A stretch of DNA of 64,000 bases, taken from the NCBI GenBank assembly GCA_932521035.1, contig CAKOAU010000006.1, positions 62,001 through 126,000 on the forward strand, written 5' to 3'. Positions 23,558 through 36,568 of this stretch are shown piece after piece (the first letter of the stretch is position 1; each line of letters opens with the position of its first letter). The notes under the pieces were generated by a model. The model was given only the letters and a program-made list of their open reading frames with translations, ran no database searches and was not told the origin of the DNA. This DNA comes from Oscheius dolichura (Eukaryota > Nematoda > Chromadorea > Rhabditida > Rhabditidae). A program made the translations under genes and the position numbers.

Positions 23558-23748
23558 TTGGGCTATAAAACGCTATTCGGTCAGACAACCCTATTAGCTC
23601 TGTGGTTATTCGTACTCTACTCGTCGAGCTCTACAAGAAGAGTGGTCGAACGTTCTCGAATCATTAGGCTTTTATTCCGTACTGGCCTGTTCAAATTGCC
23701 CAAGAGATTTGTATTGGCTTACCCCCTATTTTTGGACTATAATAGTTT
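23558..23748 (+). repeat. Short monomer with an R-type junction block
   Basis: One of only four short monomers with the R block instead of the C block (others 47319, 49073, 49264). The divergence point from long monomers is unchanged, so an exchange between the junction block and the deletion point is the simplest explanation. Confidence 0.85.
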
Positions 23749-24025
23749 TTGGGCTATAAAACGCTATTCGGTCAGACAACCCTATTAGCTCTGTGGTTAT
23801 TCGTACTCTACTCGTCGAGCTCTACAAGAAGAGTGGTCGAACGTTCTCGAATCATTAGGCTTTTATTCCGTACTGGCCTGTTCAAAGGCGTCCTCCTGTG
23901 ACGGGAGCTAGTTTTTTAGACTCAGCTCGATGAGGCGGTTCGAATGAGTACAAATTCGAACCACCTACCCTCTTTTCCAAAAACTGCCCCATATTACTGT
24001 ACCTTTTTCTGGATTATAATAGTTT
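23749..24025 (+). repeat. Long monomer with a 66-bp deletion (277 bp)
   Basis: At 23886/23887 the sequence jumps from GTTCAAA to GGCGTCC, losing 66 bases that include the inverted CCAAT and the first two inverted repeats. The break has TCAAA on both sides in the parent monomer, a five-base microhomology. It also carries the 432 T to A variant, otherwise found only after 43 kb. It is one of two non-quantal length changes in the array. Confidence 0.95.
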
Positions 24026-25931
24026 TTGGGCTATAAAACGCTATTCGGTCAGACAACCCTATTAGCTCTGTGGTTATTCGTACTCTACTCGTCGAGCTCT
24101 ACAAGAAGAGTGGTCGAACGTTCTCGAATCATTAGGCTTTTATTCCGTACTGGCCTGTTCAAATTGCCCAAGAGATTTGTATTGGCTTAAACCCTGGTTT
24201 ATGATCTAGGAGCCATAACGTGGCTCAAAGGCGTCCTCCTGTGACGGGAGCTAGTTTTTTAGACTCAGCTCGATGAGGCGGTTCGAATGAGTACAAATTC
24301 GAACCTCCTACCCTCTTTTCCAAAAACTGCCCCATATTACTGTACCTTTTTCTGGATTATAATAGTTTTTGGGCTATAAAACGCTATTCGGTCAGCGAAC
24401 CCTATTCGATCTTGGGTTATTCGTACTCTACTCGTCGAGCTCTACAAGAAGAGTGGTCGAACGTTCTCCAATCATTAGGCTTTTATTCCGTACTGGCCTG
24501 TTCAAATTTCCCAAGAGATTTGTATTGGCTTAAACCCTGGTTTATGATCTAGGAGCCATAACGTGGCTCAAAGGCGTCCTCCTGTGACGGGAGCTAGTTT
24601 TTTAGACTCAGCTCGATGAGGCGGTTCGAATGAGTACAAATTCGAACCTCCTACCCTCTTTTCCAAAAACTGCCCCATATTACTGTACCTTTTTCTGGAT
24701 TATAATAGTTTTTGGGCTATAAAACGCTATTCGGTCAGACAACCCTATTAGCTCTGTGGTTATTCGTACTCTACTCGTCGAGCTCTACAAGAAGAGTGGT
24801 CGAACGTTCTCGAATCATTAGGCTTTTATTCCGTACTGGCCTGTTCAAATTTCCCAAGAGATTTGTATTGGCTTAAACCCTGGTTTATGATCTAGGAGCC
24901 ATAACGTGGCTCAAAGGCGTCCTCCTGTGACGGGAGCTAGTTTTTTAGACTCAGCTCGATGAGGCGGTTCGAATGAGTACAAATTCGAACCTCCTACCCT
25001 CTTTTCCAAAAACTGCCCCATATTACTGTACCTTTTTCTGGATTATAATAGTTTTTGGGCTATAAAACGCTATTCGGTCAGCGAACCCTATTCGATCTTG
25101 GATTATTCGTACTCTACTCGTCGAGCTCTACAAGAAGAGTGGTCGAACGTTCTCGAATCATTAGGCTTTTATTCCGTACTGGCCTGTTCAAATTGCCCAA
25201 GAGATTTGTATTGGCTTACCCCCTATTTTTGGACTATAATAGTTTTTGGGCTATAAAACGCTATTCGGTCAGACAACCCTATTAGCTCTGTGGTTATTCG
25301 TACTCTACTCGTCGAGCTCTACAAGAAGAGTGGTCGAACGTTCTCGAATCATTAGGCTTTTATTCCGTACTGGCCTGTTCAAATTTCCCAAGAGATTTGT
25401 ATTGGCTTAAACCCTGGTTTATGATCTAGGAGCCATAACGTGGCTCAAAGGCGTCCTCCTGTGACGGGAGCTAGTTTTTTAGACTCAGCTCGATGAGGCG
25501 GTTCGAATGAGTACAAATTCGAACCTCCTACCCTCTTTTCCAAAAACTGCCCCATATTACTGTACCTTTTTCTGGATTATAATAGTTTTTGGGCTATAAA
25601 ACGCTATTCGGTCAGACAACCCTATTAGCTCTGTGGTTATTCGTACTCTACTCGTCGAGCTCTACAAGAAGAGTGGTCGAACGTTCTCGAATCATTAGGC
25701 TTTTATTCCGTACTGGCCTGTTCAAATTTCCCAAGAGATTTGTATTGGCTTAAACCCTGGTTTATGATCTAGGAGCCATAACGTGGCTCAAAGGCGTCCT
25801 CCTGTGACGGGAGCTAGTTTTTTAGACTCAGCTCGATGAGGCGGTTCGAATGAGTACAAATTCGAACCTCCTACCCTCTTTTCCAAAAACTGCCCCATAT
25901 TACTGTACCTTTTTCTGGATTATAATAGTTT
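24026..25931 (+). repeat. Transition from zone 1 to zone 2
   Basis: Long monomers at 24026 (G at the 292-equivalent site), 24369 (the last C-type/CCAAT monomer of the early class) and 24712, then short (25055) and two longs (25246, 25589). From 24712 on the array becomes very uniform. No gene. Confidence 0.9.
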
Positions 25932-28900
25932 TTGGGCTATAAAACGCTATTCGGTCAGCGAACCCTATTCGATCTTGGATTATTCGTACTCTACTCGTCG
26001 AGCTCTACAAGAAGAGTGGTCGAACGTTCTCGAATCATTAGGCTTTTATTCCGTACTGGCCTGTTCAAATTGCCCAAGAGATTTGTATTGGCTTACCCCC
26101 TATTTTTGGACTATAATAGTTTTTGGGCTATAAAACGCTATTCGGTCAGACAACCCTATTAGCTCTGTGGTTATTCGTACTCTACTCGTCGAGCTCTACA
26201 AGAAGAGTGGTCGAACGTTCTCGAATCATTAGGCTTTTATTCCGTACTGGCCTGTTCAAATTTCCCAAGAGATTTGTATTGGCTTAAACCCTGGTTTATG
26301 ATCTAGGAGCCATAACGTGGCTCAAAGGCGTCCTCCTGTGACGGGAGCTAGTTTTTTAGACTCAGCTCGATGAGGCGGTTCGAATGAGTACAAATTCGAA
26401 CCTCCTACCCTCTTTTCCAAAAACTGCCCCATATTACTGTACCTTTTTCTGGATTATAATAGTTTTTGGGCTATAAAACGCTATTCGGTCAGCGAACCCT
26501 AGTCGATCTTGGATTATTCGTACTCTACTCGTCGAGCTCTACAAGAAGAGTGGTCGAACGTTCTCGAATCATTAGGCTTTTATTCCGTACTGGCCTGTTC
26601 AAATTGCCCAAGAGATTTGTATTGGCTTACCCCCTATTTTTGGACTATAATAGTTTTTGGGCTATAAAACGCTATTCGGTCAGACAACCCTATTAGCTCT
26701 GTGGTTATTCGTACTCTACTCGTCGAGCTCTACAAGAAGAGTGGTCGAACGTTCTCGAATCATTAGGCTTTTATTCCGTACTGGCCTGTTCAAATTTCCC
26801 AAGAGATTTGTATTGGCTTAAACCCTGGTTTATGATCTAGGAGCCATAACGTGGCTCAAAGGCGTCCTCCTGTGACGGGAGCTAGTTTTTTAGACTCAGC
26901 TCGATGAGGCGGTTCGAATGAGTACAAATTCGAACCTCCTACCCTCTTTTCCAAAAACTGCCCCATATTACTGTACCTTTTTCTGGATTATAATAGTTTT
27001 TGGGCTATAAAACGCTATTCGGTCAGACAACCCTATTAGCTCTGTGGTTATTCGTACTCTACTCGTCGAGCTCTACAAGAAGAGTGGTCGAACGTTCTCG
27101 AATCATTAGGCTTTTATTCCGTACTGGCCTGTTCAAATTTCCCAAGAGATTTGTATTGGCTTAAACCCTGGTTTATGATCTAGGAGCCATAACGTGGCTC
27201 AAAGGCGTCCTCCTGTGACGGGAGCTAGTTTTTTAGACTCAGCTCGATGAGGCGGTTCGAATGAGTACAAATTCGAACCTCCTACCCTCTTTTCCAAAAA
27301 CTGCCCCATATTACTGTACCTTTTTCTGGATTATAATAGTTTTTGGGCTATAAAACGCTATTCGGTCAGACAACCCTATTAGCTCTGTGGTTATTCGTAC
27401 TCTACTCGTCGAGCTCTACAAGAAGAGTGGTCGAACGTTCTCGAATCATTAGGCTTTTATTCCGTACTGGCCTGTTCAAATTTCCCAAGAGATTTGTATT
27501 GGCTTAAACCCTGGTTTATGATCTAGGAGCCATAACGTGGCTCAAAGGCGTCCTCCTGTGACGGGAGCTGGTTTTTTAGACTCAGCTCGATGAGGCGGTT
27601 CGAATGAGTACAAATTCGAACCTCCTACCCTCTTTTCCAAAAACTGCCCCATATTACTGTACCTTTTTCTGGATTATAATAGTTTTTGGGCTATAAAACG
27701 CTATTCGGTCAGCGAACCCTATTCGATCTTGGATTATTCGTACTCTACTCGTCGAGCTCTACAAGAAGAGTGGTCGAACGTTCTCGAATCATTAGGCTTT
27801 TATTCCGTACTGGCCTGTTCAAATTGCCCAAGAGATTTGTATTGGCTTACCCCCTATTTTTGGACTATAATAGTTTTTGGGCTATAAAACGCTATTCGGT
27901 CAGACAACCCTATTAGCTCTGTGGTTATTCGTACTCTACTCGTCGAGCTCTACAAGAAGAGTGGTCGAACGTTCTCGAATCATTAGGCTTTTATTCCGTA
28001 CTGGCCTGTTCAAATTTCCCAAGAGATTTGTATTGGCTTAAACCCTGGTTTATGATCTAGGAGCCATAACGTGGCTCAAAGGCGTCCTCCTGTGACGGGA
28101 GCTAGTTTTTTAGACTCAGCTCGATGAGGCGGTTCGAATGAGTACAAATTCGAACCTCCTACCCTCTTTTCCAAAAACTGCCCCATATTACTGTACCTTT
28201 TTCTGGATTATAATAGTTTTTGGGCTATAAAACGCTATTCGGTCAGCGAACCCTATTCGATCTTGGATTATTCGTACTCTACTCGTCGAGCTCTACAAGA
28301 AGAGTGGTCGAACGTTCTCGAATCATTAGGCTTTTATTCCGTACTGGCCTGTTCAAATTGCCCAAGAGATTTGTATTGGCTTACCCCCTATTTTTGGACT
28401 ATAATAGTTTTTGGGCTATAAAACGCTATTCGGTCAGACAACCCTATTAGCTCTGTGGTTATTCGTACTCTACTCGTCGAGCTCTACAAGAAGAGTGGTC
28501 GAACGTTCTCGAATCATTAGGCTTTTATTCCGTACTGGCCTGTTCAAATTTCCCAAGAGATTTGTATTGGCTTAAACCCTGGTTTATGATCTAGGAGCCA
28601 TAACGTGGCTCAAAGGCGTCCTCCTGTGACGGGAGCTAGTTTTTTAGACTCAGCTCGATGAGGCGGTTCGAATGAGTACAAATTCGAACCTCCTACCCTC
28701 TTTTCCAAAAACTGCCCCATATTACTGTACCTTTTTCTGGATTATAATAGTTTTTGGGCTATAAAACGCTATTCGGTCAGACAACCCTATTAGCTCTGTG
28801 GTTATTCGTACTCTACTCGTCGAGCTCTACAAGAAGAGTGGTCGAACGTTCTCGAATCATTAGGCTTTTATTCCGTACTGGCCTGTTCAAATTTCCCAAG

Positions 28901-31193
28901 AGATTTGTATTGGCTTAAACCCTGGTTTATGATCTAGGAGCCATAACGTGGCTCAAAGGCGTCCTCCTGTGACGGGAGCTAGTTTTTTAGACTCAGCTCG
29001 ATGAGGCGGTTCGAATGAGTACAAATTCGAACCTCCTACCCTCTTTTCCAAAAACTGCCCCATATTACTGTACCTTTTTCTGGATTATAATAGTTTTTGG
29101 GCTATAAAACGCTATTCGGTCAGACAACCCTATTAGCTCTGTGGTTATTCGTACTCTACTCGTCGAGCTCTACAAGAAGAGTGGTCGAACGTTCTCGAAT
29201 CATTAGGCTTTTATTCCGTACTGGCCTGTTCAAATTTCCCAAGAGATTTGTATTGGCTTAAACCCTGGTTTATGATCTAGGAGCCATAACGTGGCTCAAA
29301 GGCGTCCTCCTGTGACGGGAGCTGGTTTTTTAGACTCAGCTCGATGAGGCGGTTCGAATGAGTACAAATTCGAACCTCCTACCCTCTTTTCCAAAAACTG
29401 CCCCATATTACTGTACCTTTTTCTGGATTATAATAGTTTTTGGGCTATAAAACGCTATTCGGTCAGCGAACCCTATTCGATCTTGGATTATTCGTACTCT
29501 ACTCGTCGAGCTCTACAAGAAGAGTGGTCGAACGTTCTCGAATCATTAGGCTTTTATTCCGTACTGGCCTGTTCAAATTGCCCAAGAGATTTGTATTGGC
29601 TTACCCCCTATTTTTGGACTATAATAGTTTTTGGGCTATAAAACGCTATTCGGTCAGACAACCCTATTAGCTCTGTGGTTATTCGTACTCTACTCGTCGA
29701 GCTCTACAAGAAGAGTGGTCGAACGTTCTCGAATCATTAGGCTTTTATTCCGTACTGGCCTGTTCAAATTTCCCAAGAGATTTGTATTGGCTTAAACCCT
29801 GGTTTATGATCTAGGAGCCATAACGTGGCTCAAAGGCGTCCTCCTGTGACGGGAGCTAGTTTTTTAGACTCAGCTCGATGAGGCGGTTCGAATGAGTACA
29901 AATTCGAACCTCCTACCCTCTTTTCCAAAAACTGCCCCATATTACTGTACCTTTTTCTGGATTATAATAGTTTTTGGGCTATAAAACGCTATTCGGTCAG
30001 CGAACCCTATTCGATCTTGGATTATTCGTACTCTACTCGTCGAGCTCTACAAGAAGAGTGGTCGAACGTTCTCGAATCATTAGGCTTTTATTCCGTACTG
30101 GCCTGTTCAAATTGCCCAAGAGATTTGTATTGGCTTACCCCCTATTTTTGGACTATAATAGTTTTTGGGCTATAAAACGCTATTCGGTCAGACAACCCTA
30201 TTAGCTCTGTGGTTATTCGTACTCTACTCGTCGAGCTCTACAAGAAGAGTGGTCGAACGTTCTCGAATCATTAGGCTTTTATTCCGTACTGGCCTGTTCA
30301 AATTTCCCAAGAGATTTGTATTGGCTTAAACCCTGGTTTATGATCTAGGAGCCATAACGTGGCTCAAAGGCGTCCTCCTGTGACGGGAGCTAGTTTTTTA
30401 GACTCAGCTCGATGAGGCGGTTCGAATGAGTACAAATTCGAACCTCCTACCCTCTTTTCCAAAAACTGCCCCATATTACTGTACCTTTTTCTGGATTATA
30501 ATAGTTTTTGGGCTATAAAACGCTATTCGGTCAGACAACCCTATTAGCTCTGTGGTTATTCGTACTCTACTCGTCGAGCTCTACAAGAAGAGTGGTCGAA
30601 CGTTCTCGAATCATTAGGCTTTTATTCCGTACTGGCCTGTTCAAATTTCCCAAGAGATTTGTATTGGCTTAAACCCTGGTTTATGATCTAGGAGCCATAA
30701 CGTGGCTCAAAGGCGTCCTCCTGTGACGGGAGCTAGTTTTTTAGACTCAGCTCGATGAGGCGGTTCGAATGAGTACAAATTCGAACCTCCTACCCTCTTT
30801 TCCAAAAACTGCCCCATATTACTGTACCTTTTTCTGGATTATAATAGTTTTTGGGCTATAAAACGCTATTCGGTCAGACAACCCTATTAGCTCTGTGGTT
30901 ATTCGTACTCTACTCGTCGAGCTCTACAAGAAGAGTGGTCGAACGTTCTCGAATCATTAGGCTTTTATTCCGTACTGGCCTGTTCAAATTTCCCAAGAGA
31001 TTTGTATTGGCTTAAACCCTGGTTTATGATCTAGGAGCCATAACGTGGCTCAAAGGCGTCCTCCTGTGACGGGAGCTAGTTTTTTAGACTCAGCTCGATG
31101 AGGCGGTTCGAATGAGTACAAATTCGAACCTCCTACCCTCTTTTCCAAAAACTGCCCCATATTACTGTACCTTTTTCTGGATTATAATAGTTT
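25932..31193 (+). repeat. Three tandem 1754-bp higher-order units
   Basis: Each unit is short-long-short-long-long-long, starting at 25932, 27686 and 29440. Units 1 and 2 share a private A to G just before the T6 tract (27570 and 29324, exactly 1754 apart), absent in unit 3. Unit 1 has its own private T to G at 26502 in its second short monomer. All long monomers are the common R class. Confidence 0.9.
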
Positions 31194-32261
31194 TTGGGCT
31201 ATAAAACGCTATTCGGTCAGACAACCCTATTAGCTCTGTGGTTATTCGTACTCTACTCGTCGAGCTCTACAAGAAGAGTGGTCGAACGTTCTCGAATCAT
31301 TAGGCTTTTATTCCGTACTGGCCTGTTCAAATTTCCCAAGAGATTTGTATTGGCTTAAACCCTGGTTTATGATCTAGGAGCCATAACGTGGCTCAAAGGC
31401 GTCCTCCTGTGACGGGAGCTAGTTTTTTAGACTCAGCTCGATGAGGCGGTTCGAATGAGTACAAATTCGGACCTCCTACCCTCTTTTCCAAAAACTGCCC
31501 CATATTACTGTACCTTTTTCTGGATTATAATAGTTTTTGGGCTATAAAACGCTATTCGGTCAGCGAACCCTATTCGATCTTGGATTATTCGTACTCTACT
31601 CGTCGAGCTCTACAAGAAGAGTGGTCGAACGTTCTCGAATCATTAGGCTTTTATTCCGTACTGGCCTGTTCAAATTGCCCAAGAGATTTGTATTGGCTTA
31701 CCCCCTATTTTTGGACTATAATAGTTTTTGGGCTATAAAACGCTATTCGGTCAGACAACCCTATTAGCTCTGTGGTTATTCGTACTCTACTCGTCGAGCT
31801 CTACAAGAAGAGTGGTCGAACGTTCTCGAATCATTAGGCTTTTATTCCGTACTGGCCTGTTCAAATTTCCCAAGAGATTTGTATTGGCTTAAACCCTGGT
31901 TTATGATCTAGGAGCCATAACGTGGCTCAAAGGCGTCCTCCTGTGACGGGAGCTAGTTTTTTAGACTCAGCTCGATGAGGCGGTTCGAATGAGTACAAAT
32001 TCGAACCTCCTACCCTCTTTTCCAAAAACTGCCCCATATTACTGTACCTTTTTCTGGATTATAATAGTTTTTGGGCTATAAAACGCTATTCGGTCAGCGA
32101 ACCCTATTCGATCTTGGATTATTCGTACTCTACTCGTCGAGCTCTACAAGAAGAGTGGTCGAACGTTCTCGAATCATTAGGCTTTTATTCCGTACTGGCC
32201 TGTTCAAATTGCCCAAGAGATTTGTATTGGCTTACCCCCTATTTTTGGACTATAATAGTTT
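31194..32261 (+). repeat. Long, short, long, short block
   Basis: A long monomer with 428 G (31194), the only such variant in zone 2, then short (31537), long (31728) and short (32071). It resembles the start of a fourth 1754-bp unit. No gene. Confidence 0.9.
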
Positions 32262-35200
32262 TTGGGCTATAAAACGCTATTCGGTCAGACAACCCTATTA
32301 GCTCTGTGGTTATTCGTACTCTACTCGTCGAGCTCTACAAGAAGAGTGGTCGAACGTTCTCGAATCATTAGGCTTTTATTCCGTACTGGCCTGTTCAAAT
32401 TTCCCAAGAGATTTGTATTGGCTTAAACCCTGGTTTATGATCTAGGAGCCATAACGTGGCTCAAAGGCGTCCTCCTGTGACGGGAGCTAGTTTTTTAGAC
32501 TCAGCTCGATGAGGCGGTTCGAATGAGTACAAATTCGAACCTCCTACCCTCTTTTCCAAAAACTGCCCCATATTACTGTACCTTTTTCTGGATTATAATA
32601 GTTTTTGGGCTATAAAACGCTATTCGGTCAGACAACCCTATTAGCTCTGTGGTTATTCGTACTCTACTCGTCGAGCTCTACAAGAAGAGTGGTCGAACGT
32701 TCTCGAATCATTAGGCTTTTATTCCGTACTGGCCTGTTCAAATTTCCCAAGAGATTTGTATTGGCTTAAACCCTGGTTTATGATCTAGGAGCCATAACGT
32801 GGCTCAAAGGCGTCCTCCTGTGACGGGAGCTAGTTTTTTAGACTCAGCTCGATGAGGCGGTTCGAATGAGTACAAATTCGAACCTCCTACCCTCTTTTCC
32901 AAAAACTGCCCCATATTACTGTACCTTTTTCTGGATTATAATAGTTTTTGGGCTATAAAACGCTATTCGGTCAGACAACCCTATTAGCTCTGTGGTTATT
33001 CGTACTCTACTCGTCGAGCTCTACAAGAAGAGTGGTCGAACGTTCTCGAATCATTAGGCTTTTATTCCGTACTGGCCTGTTCAAATTTCCCAAGAGATTT
33101 GTATTGGCTTAAACCCTGGTTTATGATCTAGGAGCCATAACGTGGCTCAAAGGCGTCCTCCTGTGACGGGAGCTAGTTTTTTAGACTCAGCTCGATGAGG
33201 CGGTTCGAATGAGTACAAATTCGAACCTCCTACCCTCTTTTCCAAAAACTGCCCCATATTACTGTACCTTTTTCTGGATTATAATAGTTTTTGGGCTATA
33301 AAACGCTATTCGGTCAGACAACCCTATTAGCTCTGTGGTTATTCGTACTCTACTCGTCGAGCTCTACAAGAAGAGTGGTCGAACGTTCTCGAATCATTAG
33401 GCTTTTATTCCGTACTGGCCTGTTCAAATTTCCCAAGAGATTTGTATTGGCTTAAACCCTGGTTTATGATCTAGGAGCCATAACGTGGCTCAAAGGCGTC
33501 CTCCTGTGACGGGAGCTAGTTTTTTAGACTCAGCTCGATGAGGCGGTTCGAATGAGTACAAATTCGAACCTCCTACCCTCTTTTCCAAAAACTGCCCCAT
33601 ATTACTGTACCTTTTTCTGGATTATAATAGTTTTTGGGCTATAAAACGCTATTCGGTCAGACAACCCTATTAGCTCTGTGGTTATTCGTACTCTACTCGT
33701 CGAGCTCTACAAGAAGAGTGGTCGAACGTTCTCGAATCATTAGGCTTTTATTCCGTACTGGCCTGTTCAAATTTCCCAAGAGATTTGTATTGGCTTAAAC
33801 CCTGGTTTATGATCTAGGAGCCATAACGTGGCTCAAAGGCGTCCTCCTGTGACGGGAGCTAGTTTTTTAGACTCAGCTCGATGAGGCGGTTCGAATGAGT
33901 ACAAATTCGAACCTCCTACCCTCTTTTCCAAAAACTGCCCCATATTACTGTACCTTTTTCTGGATTATAATAGTTTTTGGGCTATAAAACGCTATTCGGT
34001 CAGACAACCCTATTAGCTCTGTGGTTATTCGTACTCTACTCGTCGAGCTCTACAAGAAGAGTGGTCGAACGTTCTCGAATCATTAGGCTTTTATTCCGTA
34101 CTGGCCTGTTCAAATTTCCCAAGAGATTTGTATTGGCTTAAACCCTGGTTTATGATCTAGGAGCCATAACGTGGCTCAAAGGCGTCCTCCTGTGACGGGA
34201 GCTAGTTTTTTAGACTCAGCTCGATGAGGCGGTTCGAATGAGTACAAATTCGAACCTCCTACCCTCTTTTCCAAAAACTGCCCCATATTACTGTACCTTT
34301 TTCTGGATTATAATAGTTTTTGGGCTATAAAACGCTATTCGGTCAGACAACCCTATTAGCTCTGTGGTTATTCGTACTCTACTCGTCGAGCTCTACAAGA
34401 AGAGTGGTCGAACGTTCTCGAATCATTAGGCTTTTATTCCGTACTGGCCTGTTCAAATTTCCCAAGAGATTTGTATTGGCTTAAACCCTGGTTTATGATC
34501 TAGGAGCCATAACGTGGCTCAAAGGCGTCCTCCTGTGACGGGAGCTAGTTTTTTAGACTCAGCTCGATGAGGCGGTTCGAATGAGTACAAATTCGAACCT
34601 CCTACCCTCTTTTCCAAAAACTGCCCCATATTACTGTACCTTTTTCTGGATTATAATAGTTTTTGGGCTATAAAACGCTATTCGGTCAGACAACCCTATT
34701 AGCTCTGTGGTTATTCGTACTCTACTCGTCGAGCTCTACAAGAAGAGTGGTCGAACGTTCTCGAATCATTAGGCTTTTATTCCGTACTGGCCTGTTCAAA
34801 TTTCCCAAGAGATTTGTATTGGCTTAAACCCTGGTTTATGATCTAGGAGCCATAACGTGGCTCAAAGGCGTCCTCCTGTGACGGGAGCTAGTTTTTTAGA
34901 CTCAGCTCGATGAGGCGGTTCGAATGAGTACAAATTCGAACCTCCTACCCTCTTTTCCAAAAACTGCCCCATATTACTGTACCTTTTTCTGGATTATAAT
35001 AGTTTTTGGGCTATAAAACGCTATTCGGTCAGACAACCCTATTAGCTCTGTGGTTATTCGTACTCTACTCGTCGAGCTCTACAAGAAGAGTGGTCGAACG
35101 TTCTCGAATCATTAGGCTTTTATTCCGTACTGGCCTGTTCAAATTTCCCAAGAGATTTGTATTGGCTTAAACCCTGGTTTATGATCTAGGAGCCATAACG

Positions 35201-35348
35201 TGGCTCAAAGGCGTCCTCCTGTGACGGGAGCTAGTTTTTTAGACTCAGCTCGATGAGGCGGTTCGAATGAGTACAAATTCGAACCTCCTACCCTCTTTTC
35301 CAAAAACTGCCCCATATTACTGTACCTTTTTCTGGATTATAATAGTTT
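32262..35348 (+). repeat. Nine consecutive long monomers of one class
   Basis: Nine copies, all R class with consensus bases at all diagnostic sites; I saw no private change among them. This is the longest uniform stretch in the window and suggests recent amplification. No gene. Confidence 0.9.
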
Positions 35349-36568
35349 TTGGGCTATAAAACGCTATTCGGTCAGCGAACCCTATTCGATCTTGGATTAT
35401 TCGTACTGTACTCGTCGAGCTCTACAAGAAGAGTGGTCGAACGTTCTCGAATCATTAGGCTTTTATTCCGTACTGGCCTGTTCAAATTGCCCAAGAGATT
35501 TGTATTGGCTTACCCCCTATTTTTGGACTATAATAGTTTTTGGGCTATAAAACGCTATTCGGTCGGACAACCCTATTAGCTCTGTGGTTATTCGTACTCT
35601 ACTCGTCGAGCTCTACAAGAAGAGTGGTCGAACGTTCTCGAATCATTAGGCTTTTATTCCGTACTGGCCTGTTCAAATTTCCCAAGAGATTTGTATTGGC
35701 TTAAACCCTGGTTTATGATCTAGGAGCCATAACGTGGCTCAAAGGCGTCCTCCTGTGACGGGAGCTAGTTTTTTAGACTCAGCTCGATGAGGCGGTTCGA
35801 ATGAGTACAAATTCGAACCTCCTACCCTCTTTTCCAAAAACTGCCCCATATTACTGTACCTTTTTCTGGATTATAATAGTTTTTGGGCTATAAAACGCTA
35901 TTCGGTCAGACAACCCTATTAGCTCTGTGGTTATTCGTACTCTACTCGTCGAGCTCTACAAGAAGAGTGGTCGAACGTTCTCGAATCATTAGGCTTTTAT
36001 TCCGTACTGGCCTGTTCAAATTTCCCAAGAGATTTGTATTGGCTTAAACCCTGGTTTATGATCTAGGAGCCATAACGTGGCTCAAAGGCGTCCTCCTGTG
36101 ACGGGAGCTAGTTTTTTAGACTCAGCTCGATGAGGCGGTTCGAATGAGTACAAATTCGAACCTCCTACCCTCTTTTCCAAAAACTGCCCCATATTACTGT
36201 ACCTTTTTCTGGATTATAATAGTTTTTGGGCTATAAAACGCTATTCGGTCAGACAACCCTATTAGCTCTGTGGTTATTCGTACTCTACTCGTCGAGCTCT
36301 ACAAGAAGAGTGGTCGAACGTTCTCGAATCATTAGGCTTTTATTCCGTACTGGCCTGTTCAAATTTCCCAAGAGATTTGTATTGGCTTAAACCCTGGTTT
36401 ATGATCTAGGAGCCATAACGTGGCTCAAAGGCGTCCTCCTGTGACGGGAGCTAGTTTTTTAGACTCAGCTCGATGAGGCGGTTCGAATGAGTACAAATTC
36501 GAACCTCCTACCCTCTTTTCCAAAAACTGCCCCATATTACTGTACCTTTTTCTGGATTATAATAGTTT
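35349..36568 (+). repeat. 1220-bp tandem duplication, copy 1
   Basis: One short and three long monomers. Markers are C to G at 35408 (TACTGTACTCG) and GTCGGACAAC in place of GTCAGACAAC just after the short monomer (A to G at about 35565). Confidence 0.9.
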
